Assembly (NCBI GenBank): GCA_039679375.1
Contig: JBDKVA010000030.1
Coordinates: 1 to 12,960 of the forward strand
DNA: 12,960 bases
Source of the DNA: JBDKVA01 sp039679375
GTDB taxonomy: Bacteria; Bacillota; Clostridia; Acetivibrionales; DTU013
Direction: 5' to 3'
Part shown: positions 7,297 to 12,960 of the stretch, piece by piece
Layout of the letters: each line of letters begins with the position of its first letter
Numbering within the stretch: position 1 is the stretch's first letter
Program-made: the position numbers and the translations under genes
Notes under the pieces: model-generated
What the model was told of the DNA's origin: nothing
Seen by the model: only the letters and a program-made list of their open reading frames with translations
Database searches by the model: none

Positions 7297-8048
7297 TGAT
7301 GATTAATGAAAATGTCGTTATAACATATACAGACCCCAAATCCCCCATATCGGAAGCTTACAGGGTATTAAGGACCAATATACAGTATTCCGGCATAGAC
7401 AAACCGTTAAAATCGATCGTTGTGACGAGTTCAAAACCCATGGAGGGTAAGACGACCACAGTGATAAATCTGGCTGTTGCCTTTGCACAGGCAGGAAAAA
7501 GAGTGCTTTTGATCGACTCTGATCTCAGAAAGCCCAAAATTCATAAAATATTCATGATATCGAACAAAACAGGACTTACCAACCTGATTGCAGCACACGA
7601 TGATTTTACAAAATATATACGTTTATGTGAGATCCCAAATCTGGAAATACTGCCGTCTGGTACTATTCCGCCAAATCCTTCGGAGCTGCTGTCGTCCAAT
7701 TCATTATTGCAGTTCATCCACGAAGTGAGTGAGGTATACGATATTATTCTACTGGATGCGCCGCCGGTGGGAAGTGTAACGGATGCTGCCATCATTTCGG
7801 CTTTCGTGGATGGTACGATATTGGTTGCCAACTCAGGCCATATTGAAATAGAAGCGCTGAAAAGATCCAAAGAGTTGCTTGACAAGGTGAATGCTAATAT
7901 TTTGGGCGTGGTTCTTAATAATCTTGACAAACATGCTGGCGGCAACTACTATTATTACCAATACAATTATTATGACGAAGACGGAAAAAAGAAAAGCAAA
8001 CAGAAAAAGAAAAGAGGCAAACAGGATGAAGACAATATCGAAGATTAA
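7296..8048 (+). CDS. BY-kinase, polysaccharide tyrosine autokinase (CapB/EpsB-like)
   Basis: Cytoplasmic bacterial tyrosine kinase that pairs with the modulator upstream to control polymer synthesis. The 250 residues contain the family motifs: Walker A SSKPMEGKTT (45-54, K52), Walker A' LLIDSDLRKP (71-80) and Walker B ILLD (151-154), with EAYRVLRTN at 20-28 as the oligomer contact. The tail holds a cluster of seven tyrosines (218-221, 223, 225, 226), the usual autophosphorylation site, then an unusual lysine-rich and acidic end (231-250). A GGGGAGGAG site at 7281-7289 serves the start; ATG 7299 is an equally possible start two codons from the first residue. The last 23 bases overlap the dehydrogenase gene, so the lysine-rich tail region also carries the next gene's ribosome site. 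Confidence in function is high. Confidence 0.93.
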   Translation: MMINENVVITYTDPKSPISEAYRVLRTNIQYSGIDKPLKSIVVTSSKPMEGKTTTVINLAVAFAQAGKRVLLIDSDLRKPKIHKIFMISNKTGLTNLIAAHDDFTKYIRLCEIPNLEILPSGTIPPNPSELLSSNSLLQFIHEVSEVYDIILLDAPPVGSVTDAAIISAFVDGTILVANSGHIEIEALKRSKELLDKVNANILGVVLNNLDKHAGGNYYYYQYNYYDEDGKKKSKQKKKRGKQDEDNIED

Positions 8049-9261
8049 TGTAATAGGACAGGGATATATAGGGCTGCCGACTGCGTTGATGTTTGCGAAA
8101 AGCGGCGTAAAGGTGGTAGGGACGGACTACAATAAAAAGCTGATCCATTCTTTGCAGGGTGGGGAACTTACTTTCAAGGAAGCAGGACTGGAGCAGCTTT
8201 TTAAGGATGCAATCGCAAACGGGATCGAGTTTACAACTGAATACCAGAAAACCGACACATATATTATTTCTGTGCCGACTCCCTATATAAAGGAAAACAA
8301 GAAAATTGACCCCAAATATGTTGTCGCTGCCGTAAACAGTGTTTTGGACATTTGTAGCAAAGGCGCAATTATCATTATCGAATCGACCATATCACCGGGA
8401 TCGATCGATAAATACGTACGGTCGGAAATAGTAAAAAGAGGCTTAAAGATAGGGCAGGATGTCCATCTGGCACATGCCCCGGAAAGGATCATACCCGGGA
8501 ACATGATCTACGAACTCGAGCACAATTCGAGGACGATCGGCGCGGATGAACCTGCAATAGGAGAGAAAGTAAAAGAACTTTATTCGAGCTTTTGCAAGGG
8601 AGAGATTGTTGTGACCGACATCCGGTCGGCAGAAATGTCCAAGGTAGTAGAAAATACGTATAGGGATATCAATATTGCGTTTGCCAATGAACTGACCAAG
8701 ATATGCAGGGCGGACAATATGGATGTGTATGAGATCATCCGGATCGCCAATAAGCATCCCAGGGTTAATATACTGCAGCCTGGTCCGGGTGTAGGAGGTC
8801 ATTGCATTTCGGTAGACCCTTGGTTCCTGGTAGGTGATTATCCGGACCTGACGAACCTTATCCTGACAGCAAGGAAAATCAACAGTTCCATGCCGGAACA
8901 TGTATTAAAAAGGATTAGGGACATCATGAGGGAGCATAATATCAGGGATATCTCCAAGGTGGGCTTGTATGGACTTACGTATAAAGAAAATGTGGATGAT
9001 ATAAGAGAGAGCCCGACACTTCAGCTGCTTGAAAAAATGGATGAGCATCTGGCCTTTGGAGTGAAGGTGTATGATCCTTTTGTGAAGGAAAGAATCGTCG
9101 ATCATCAGTTCATGGATTTTAATGATTTTTTGAATGAGATTGAGATCCTTGTCGTCATGGTTGGCCATGATCATATAAAGAAAAATTTCAATATGATTAA
9201 GGACAAGCTCGTGCTGGATACGAGAAATATATGTACCTTTGAAGGCACGTATAAATTGTAG
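8026..9261 (+). CDS. wecC: UDP-N-acetyl-D-mannosamine dehydrogenase (WecC/CapO-like)
   Basis: Oxidises UDP-ManNAc to UDP-ManNAcA with two NAD+, a precursor for acidic capsule polymers. The 411 residues are of usual family length. The NAD-binding GQGYIGLP is at 11-18, PTP at 84-86, ESTISPG at 119-125, AHAPERI at 149-155, the EMSKVVENTYRDINIA helix with K205 at 203-218, and catalytic C260 within GPGVGGHCISVDPWF (253-267). The GVGGHCIxVDPWF form and QPGPG lead favour the ManNAc (WecC/CapO) branch over UDP-glucose dehydrogenase, but specificity should be treated as likely, not proven. ATG 8026 is chosen because MKTISKINVIGQGYIG gives a normal N-terminus; the longer frame from 7891 only reads the kinase gene out of frame. 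It lies between kinase and phosphatase; in S. aureus the orthologous CapO is a kinase substrate. Confidence 0.88.
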   Translation: MKTISKINVIGQGYIGLPTALMFAKSGVKVVGTDYNKKLIHSLQGGELTFKEAGLEQLFKDAIANGIEFTTEYQKTDTYIISVPTPYIKENKKIDPKYVVAAVNSVLDICSKGAIIIIESTISPGSIDKYVRSEIVKRGLKIGQDVHLAHAPERIIPGNMIYELEHNSRTIGADEPAIGEKVKELYSSFCKGEIVVTDIRSAEMSKVVENTYRDINIAFANELTKICRADNMDVYEIIRIANKHPRVNILQPGPGVGGHCISVDPWFLVGDYPDLTNLILTARKINSSMPEHVLKRIRDIMREHNIRDISKVGLYGLTYKENVDDIRESPTLQLLEKMDEHLAFGVKVYDPFVKERIVDHQFMDFNDFLNEIEILVVMVGHDHIKKNFNMIKDKLVLDTRNICTFEGTYKL

Positions 9262-9342
9262 AAGCATGTTATTTATTTAAAGGATGAATTGTAAGATTGC
9301 CGGTCAAGGAGCAAATGTGAATCAAAGCAGGGGGTGCAGGCA

Positions 9343-10074
9343 ATGTTTGCGGATATCCATTCTCACATCATACCTGCCGCAGATGATGGCGCTGTGGATG
9401 AAAAAACAGCTGCCAATATGCTGAGGATGGCTTCTGCAAACGGTACATCACACATAGTTGCTACACCGCACTTCATAGTAGGGTCGGTTGAAAATCCTTC
9501 TATATTGGTTCATGAAAAATGTGTGGAGCTTCAAAGTTTGGCTGACAGAGAAGGTATCGATATCACAATTCATCCGGGTGCGGAGGTGTTCATCGGTCCT
9601 GATATACCGGAACTTTTTGATAAAGGGGTTATTAACACTTTAAACGATTCTTCCTATATTCTTTTAGAGCTTCCTATGTCGGGAATACCGATCTATACGG
9701 AGGAAATCCTGTATGACCTTCAACTAAAGGGGCTTACGCCGATCATAGCACATCCTGAAAGGAACAGTGAGATCCTTAAGAACCCGGATATTCTGGCATC
9801 TATGGTGAGCAGAGGAATTCTTGCACAGATAAACTCGGGAAGCGTCACAGGCCTTTATGGCAGGAAAATACGTAAAGTCGCCATGAAGCTGATAAAAATG
9901 GGTTTGATTCATTTTGTGGCGTCTGACGCGCACACATGCGGAAGGCGATCTCCTTCACTTGAAACAGCTGCAGCGATTGTGCATAGGAAGTTTGGCAGCG
10001 ATACGGCGGAATGCCTTTTTTATAAAAATGGGATGGCAATACTGGAAAATGGTATTGTACCTTGCAAAGTATAA
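9343..10074 (+). CDS. PHP-type phosphotyrosine phosphatase (CpsB/YwqE-like)
   Basis: Metal-dependent phosphatase that removes phosphate from the BY-kinase tyrosine cluster and its targets. The 243-residue protein keeps the PHP-domain metal ligands: H6 and H8 in DIHSHIIP, D14 or D15, H43 in TPHF, E81 in GAEV, H137 in IAHPER, and D195 and H197 in SDAH. This spacing fits CpsB/CapC/YwqE. ATG 9343 is preferred over GTG 9334 because the purine-rich AGGGGG site lies just upstream and the HxH motif is normally very close to the N-terminus. It is separated from the dehydrogenase by 81 bases in which no promoter or hairpin was evident, so it is probably on the same transcript. Confidence 0.9.
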   Translation: MFADIHSHIIPAADDGAVDEKTAANMLRMASANGTSHIVATPHFIVGSVENPSILVHEKCVELQSLADREGIDITIHPGAEVFIGPDIPELFDKGVINTLNDSSYILLELPMSGIPIYTEEILYDLQLKGLTPIIAHPERNSEILKNPDILASMVSRGILAQINSGSVTGLYGRKIRKVAMKLIKMGLIHFVASDAHTCGRRSPSLETAAAIVHRKFGSDTAECLFYKNGMAILENGIVPCKV

Positions 10075-10087
10075 TATATCACGTACC

Positions 10088-10094
10088 GGAGAGG
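10088..10094 (+). promoter_or_regulatory. Ribosome binding site setting the ligase/polymerase start
   Basis: GGAGAGG lies 6 bases before ATG 10101. An in-frame ATG at 10062 would overlap the phosphatase gene and add 13 polar residues before the first membrane segment, so 10101 is preferred. Confidence 0.8.
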
Positions 10095-10100
10095 TTACAC

Positions 10101-12281
10101 ATGAAAAAAATCGCTGTTGCCGGGATTCTTATCCTGGTATCCATATCGACACTTTTCAGAGGGCTCTATTTCAGCTATGAAACTTATGGGTTTTTAGCCG
10201 CTTTAGCCGCACTGTCTGTTCTGTATTTCTTTGGTAAAATGATAAGGAATGAACCGGTGCATTACAATAAGCCGTTTATTCTTTTTGGCTTATTCATGCT
10301 GGCGGCTGTTTCGCTCAGCTTTATAAAAGCACCGAATCCGAGGGAAAATTTTGGTCTATTGCTGCTTTATTCTGAGCTGCTGATCATTTTTATTGTACTG
10401 TATGATTATTATCATGGTCAAAAGCAACGGTTCATTCAGTCGTTGATGATGCCTGTGATGTTGTCCGGACTGGTTTGTGCCGTTGTTGGTTCGATGGCGC
10501 TGACAGGGAGATTCAATTACTGGGATGTTACTACCTATTTTAATAGAATTGGTTCCACTTTTCAGTACGCCAATACGGCTTGTATATATTTTGCAGTCTG
10601 CTGCATATTCGCCATAACGCTCGCAAATACCGCTGATAGCATGCTTTTAAGGTCTATATCGGTAGGCATGGGCTGTATCTATATCTACGCTTTTTTTCTG
10701 ACAGGTTCAAGGGGCGGCTATATCATAGGCACAGCGATTATTTTACTGCTGCTTGTAATTCAGCCGTCAGGAAAAAAAATCAGTGGTTTTATTGCCTTTA
10801 TTTGCATGTCGGCTCCTGTTCTAATTACAGCAAAATATTTTTATGCAAATGCAGCTGCTCATGATAATGTTGGCACAGCAAAATGGTTTGTATTTTCTTT
10901 TCTTATTGCAGCCATATCTTGCTTGGTTTATTTACTGCTTTCCAAGGCCGTTATGCGTGATCGCCAATTAGTCACGACAAAAGGCACGGGCGCTTTTTTT
11001 GCTGTAATCATAGTCTGTGCTCTGATCTTAACGGTTGTATTCAGAAACAAAATCACGGCAATACTACCGTCGGTATTAGCAAGCCGATTTTCGGAACTTA
11101 GTATAAAAGATGTAAGTATTTTATATAGAATTGATTTTGACAAGGACGCGTTGAAATTGTTAGCGTCGAATTGGCTGCTCGGCCTTGGCGGAGGCGGCTG
11201 GAAAGCTCTGTATCAAAGTATCCAGGATTATTTTTACACAGCCGTTTTTGTACATAATAATTACCTGCAGGTTTTTGTTGAGAGCGGTATATTGGGATTT
11301 ATATCTTATATGGCAATCGTACTGCTATCTGTGATCAGCGCGATTTATTGCTATGTAAAAGCAGTGGATAAAACCTTAAAAACCTATCTTGCAGGTTTAT
11401 TTTGTAGTCTTTTGGTTCTTGCAATACACTCCTCTTTTGATTTTGACCTGTCGTTTGTTTCTCTTTTGCTGTTCTTCTGGGTGCTGTTCGCCGCATCTGT
11501 TGTGGAAATTCCGGTTACCGGCAAAAAGGCTGTAATTGCTCAAGATGGCAAGAACGGAAATACAAAAATAGAAAGTGTTGCAGGTGCAGGCGGGAAATGG
11601 GATGCTGCAATTTGCAGCGGGACCGGTAAAGTAATACTTATAGCTGTAAGCTCCGTTTTGTTTTCTTTACATGCGCTTTATTTTGCAGGGGCTTTTAATC
11701 GGCAAATAGCTTTTGACTCGATGCAGGAGAAAAATTACAGCAAAGCGCTGGCTTATTATGAAGAAGCATACAGACTTGATCCGTCGAATTCATCGTATGC
11801 TTTTGAATTGGCAAAGCTGTACCATTTTTATGCGGGAAACAGCAATATCGAAGAAAACAGGCAAATATGGCTTAAAAAAGCACGCACGGCTGCTGAAAAA
11901 AGTGTGGAAGAAAATCGATGCTATCCGGCACATATGGGTACTCTGGTTATGATTTATCTGGATTCCGGCATGCCGCTGCAGGCATTGGAATATGCTCAAG
12001 ACCTGGTTTCGTATCAGAAGTATTATGCTGATAATTATGAATTGCTGGCAAGAAGCTATCTTGCCGCTGCCGACTATTATGAAAAGAAGGGTGACGTGCA
12101 AAAAGCAAAGGAATTGCTTGCCAAATGCATCGAGATAGATAATAATCCCTATTTGCGCCGTTCAAAAATTGATGTGCCTTATGACGTGAATTCCGAAAAA
12201 AAAATATCCGAGTACAAGCATAGTGATAAATTAGCGGAATATTTGAAAGATGCGGCAAATTTTATGAGGAAATATGAATAA
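10101..12281 (+). CDS. O-antigen ligase / Wzy-like polymerase with C-terminal TPR domain
   Basis: Large polytopic membrane protein (726 residues) that polymerises or transfers lipid-linked glycan outside the membrane. The first 470 residues hold about a dozen hydrophobic segments and the Wzy_C family signs: FQYANTA at 154-160, TGSRGGY at 201-207, and the big outer loop with GLGGGGWKALYQSIQDY (361-377) and VHNNYLQVFVESGILGF (384-400). HSSFDFDLSF at 443-452 is a further typical segment. A soluble linker (471-508), another membrane segment (about 509-530) and then TPR-like helices follow (NYSKALAYYEEAYRLDP at 545-561; further helical pairs to about 680). TPR-tailed members are common in Firmicutes polysaccharide loci and are variously annotated as polymerase or ligase; sequence alone cannot decide. 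It is the last gene of the unit from 6535. Confidence 0.85.
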   Translation: MKKIAVAGILILVSISTLFRGLYFSYETYGFLAALAALSVLYFFGKMIRNEPVHYNKPFILFGLFMLAAVSLSFIKAPNPRENFGLLLLYSELLIIFIVLYDYYHGQKQRFIQSLMMPVMLSGLVCAVVGSMALTGRFNYWDVTTYFNRIGSTFQYANTACIYFAVCCIFAITLANTADSMLLRSISVGMGCIYIYAFFLTGSRGGYIIGTAIILLLLVIQPSGKKISGFIAFICMSAPVLITAKYFYANAAAHDNVGTAKWFVFSFLIAAISCLVYLLLSKAVMRDRQLVTTKGTGAFFAVIIVCALILTVVFRNKITAILPSVLASRFSELSIKDVSILYRIDFDKDALKLLASNWLLGLGGGGWKALYQSIQDYFYTAVFVHNNYLQVFVESGILGFISYMAIVLLSVISAIYCYVKAVDKTLKTYLAGLFCSLLVLAIHSSFDFDLSFVSLLLFFWVLFAASVVEIPVTGKKAVIAQDGKNGNTKIESVAGAGGKWDAAICSGTGKVILIAVSSVLFSLHALYFAGAFNRQIAFDSMQEKNYSKALAYYEEAYRLDPSNSSYAFELAKLYHFYAGNSNIEENRQIWLKKARTAAEKSVEENRCYPAHMGTLVMIYLDSGMPLQALEYAQDLVSYQKYYADNYELLARSYLAAADYYEKKGDVQKAKELLAKCIEIDNNPYLRRSKIDVPYDVNSEKKISEYKHSDKLAEYLKDAANFMRKYE

Positions 12282-12371
12282 AGTTTGTTTTTATGGATTT
12301 ATTCATAATTTTTATGTTGCATAAATATTACATATTATATATAATTATAGATAGGTATAGGGGGTAGCAAT
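12282..12371. other. Intergenic spacer with weak hairpin and promoter
   Basis: Ninety AT-rich bases. A short imperfect ATGGA/TTCAT hairpin followed by a T-rich stretch (about 12293-12315) is too weak to call a terminator. The rest holds the promoter of the LPXTG gene. Confidence 0.4.
12317..12345 (+). promoter_or_regulatory. Probable sigma-A promoter of the LPXTG gene
   Basis: TTGCAT (12317-12322, three of six to consensus) is followed after 17 bases by a perfect TATAAT (12340-12345), 26 bases before the ATG. The surrounding sequence is AT-rich, so alternative -10 boxes overlap. An AGGGGG ribosome site follows at 12360-12364. Confidence 0.5.
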
Positions 12372-12713
12372 ATGAAGAGAATAGTAAGTTTGATATTGAT
12401 AATTGTACTGACTTTTTCAATAAGTAGTGTATGCTTTGCAGCACCTGGGGATAAAGTTATTCCGGATCCGAATGTTCCAGCGGCGCCGGCAGAGAATGTA
12501 GATGGTTTAACATATACTCTGCCGCAGAGAGTAGTGGGAGATGAAAATGTTCCGGGATCAGCAACCGTTGTTGACGAGCAGACGCCAAAGGGTGACGCTC
12601 TGCCGAAGACAGGCGGCATACCGGCTGAGACGTTTTATGCGGCAGGTATTCTGATAATTGCGGTTGCATTGGTTATCCTGAAAAAGACGAAAGCTGCTAC
12701 AAAGCACGAATAG
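12372..12713 (+). CDS. Mini LPXTG cell-wall-anchored protein
   Basis: Secreted 113-residue protein expected to be fixed to peptidoglycan by sortase. It has a signal peptide (basic MKR, hydrophobic core about 4-20, likely cut after A23 in CFA-AP), a very short mature part rich in proline, valine and acidic residues (24-76), the sortase signal LPKTG at 77-81, a membrane segment at 86-103 and a basic tail (KKTKAATKHE). After both cleavages only about 57 residues remain, with no cysteine and no visible folded domain, so it is a stalk- or acceptor-like peptide rather than an enzyme. It has its own likely promoter, a strong terminator after it and a probable sortase gene next. Function is unknown; roles as a wall-linked carrier, spacer or small surface antigen are speculation. 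Confidence 0.9.
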   Translation: MKRIVSLILIIVLTFSISSVCFAAPGDKVIPDPNVPAAPAENVDGLTYTLPQRVVGDENVPGSATVVDEQTPKGDALPKTGGIPAETFYAAGILIIAVALVILKKTKAATKHE

Positions 12714-12755
12714 CAGATTTGAAGAGGTTAATATTCCTTATGAAGCAGAAAAGAG

Positions 12756-12789
12756 AGGATTCCTGAGTTGGTTCAGGCGTCCTTTTTTT
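12756..12789 (+). terminator. Rho-independent terminator after the LPXTG gene
   Basis: An 11-position stem pairs AGGATTCCTGA (12756-12766) with TCAGGCGTCCT (12773-12783), with one T-G wobble and one mismatch, around a 6-base loop, and is followed by a run of seven T (12783-12789). It separates the LPXTG transcript from the next gene. Confidence 0.85.
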
Positions 12790-12846
12790 GTGCTATATAG
12801 CCGCATTGCGCTTATTGCAGTATAATGGAATATAAAATGAAATGGT

Positions 12847-12960
12847 GTGATTCATATTAGAAAAATAGCTGTCATTTTAATAATAGTCGGCGTTTTGGTA
12901 GGATTGAGTCCGTTGATCGGGCAATATTATACCAGATATCAGGAACAGAAGATGATTGAC
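12847..12960 (+). CDS. Probable sortase, N-terminal part only (cut by window edge)
   Basis: The frame is open from GTG 12847 to the window end after an in-frame TGA at 12838. It encodes a basic start, a single membrane anchor (IAVILIIVGVLVGLSPLIG) and then a polar helix (YYTRYQEQKMID). This signal-anchor plus YxxYQxxK-type linker is how many Firmicutes sortases (class D-like and others) begin, and the LPXTG gene just upstream is a typical sortase partner. The catalytic His, Cys and Arg would lie beyond the window, so the call rests on N-terminal style and context. No clear ribosome site precedes the GTG, so the start is uncertain. It could be another membrane-anchored surface protein. Confidence 0.5.
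   Translation, partial: MIHIRKIAVILIIVGVLVGLSPLIGQYYTRYQEQKMID

Noticed and set aside
7541..7945. 134-residue reverse-strand frame
   Set aside because: Antisense to the kinase gene with no motif or ribosome site; serine-rich composition is typical of a shadow frame.
7891..8025. Upstream extension of the dehydrogenase frame giving 45 extra residues
   Set aside because: It lies inside the kinase gene in another frame and encodes low-complexity Ile/Thr/Lys sequence; ATG 8026 gives the normal N-terminus just before the NAD-binding motif.
8443..8901. 152-residue reverse-strand frame
   Set aside because: Fully inside the dehydrogenase gene, no recognisable motif; shadow of a well-supported gene.
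9285..9440. Frame starting at the ATG in the gap before the phosphatase
   Set aside because: Runs out of frame into the phosphatase gene and ends after about 50 codons with no recognisable content.
12290..12320. Possible terminator after the ligase/polymerase gene
   Set aside because: Only a five-base imperfect stem with an A/T loop before a T-rich stretch; too weak against an AT-rich background.
12837..12860. Seven-residue frame just before the probable sortase
   Set aside because: Too short and without a ribosome site; considered only as a coupling leader, with no support.

Overview
The window is the 3' part of a surface-polysaccharide (capsule/exopolysaccharide) locus, followed by a small sortase-anchored protein gene. 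All recognisable genes are on the + strand. It looks like a low-to-mid GC Gram-positive (Firmicutes, probably Clostridia). The evidence is the split BY-kinase system (separate Wzz-like modulator and cytoplasmic kinase), a CpsB/YwqE-type PHP phosphatase instead of a low-molecular-weight phosphatase, purine-rich GGAGG-type ribosome sites, consensus sigma-A promoters, and an LPXTG protein followed by what looks like a sortase. Genus cannot be fixed from the sequence.

Layout. (1) Positions 1-3014 are a strikingly AT-rich accessory zone. It holds the end of an acyltransferase-3 membrane protein, a decayed and truncated copy of capF, a GT8-like glycosyltransferase, and about 340 bases without a gene. 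(2) Positions 3015-6512 hold intact capF, capG and a nucleotidyltransferase-fold protein of unknown role. capF and capG make two of the three steps to UDP-N-acetyl-L-fucosamine; capE is not in the window. (3) A near-perfect extended -10 promoter at 6535-6562 starts a second unit: Wzz-like modulator, BY-kinase, UDP-ManNAc-type dehydrogenase, PHP phosphatase, and a large Wzy/O-antigen-ligase-like membrane protein with a TPR tail (6616-12281). (4) A 113-residue LPXTG protein has its own likely promoter and a strong terminator, and a probable sortase gene runs off the right edge.

How the genes fit together. The precursors predicted here, UDP-L-FucNAc and UDP-ManNAcA, plus an O-acyltransferase, resemble the sugar set of the Staphylococcus aureus type 5/8 capsules. 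The kinase, dehydrogenase and phosphatase are adjacent, so the dehydrogenase is a natural candidate for tyrosine-phosphorylation control, as known for S. aureus CapO. Initiating transferase, flippase, capE and the UDP-GlcNAc 2-epimerase needed for ManNAc are not seen and should lie upstream or elsewhere.

The most unusual points are the relic capF that brackets a low-GC glycosyltransferase together with intact capF (a trace of cassette exchange), and the mini-LPXTG/sortase pair directly behind the polymer ligase/polymerase gene. No CRISPR array, tRNA, rRNA, transposase or riboswitch was recognised.
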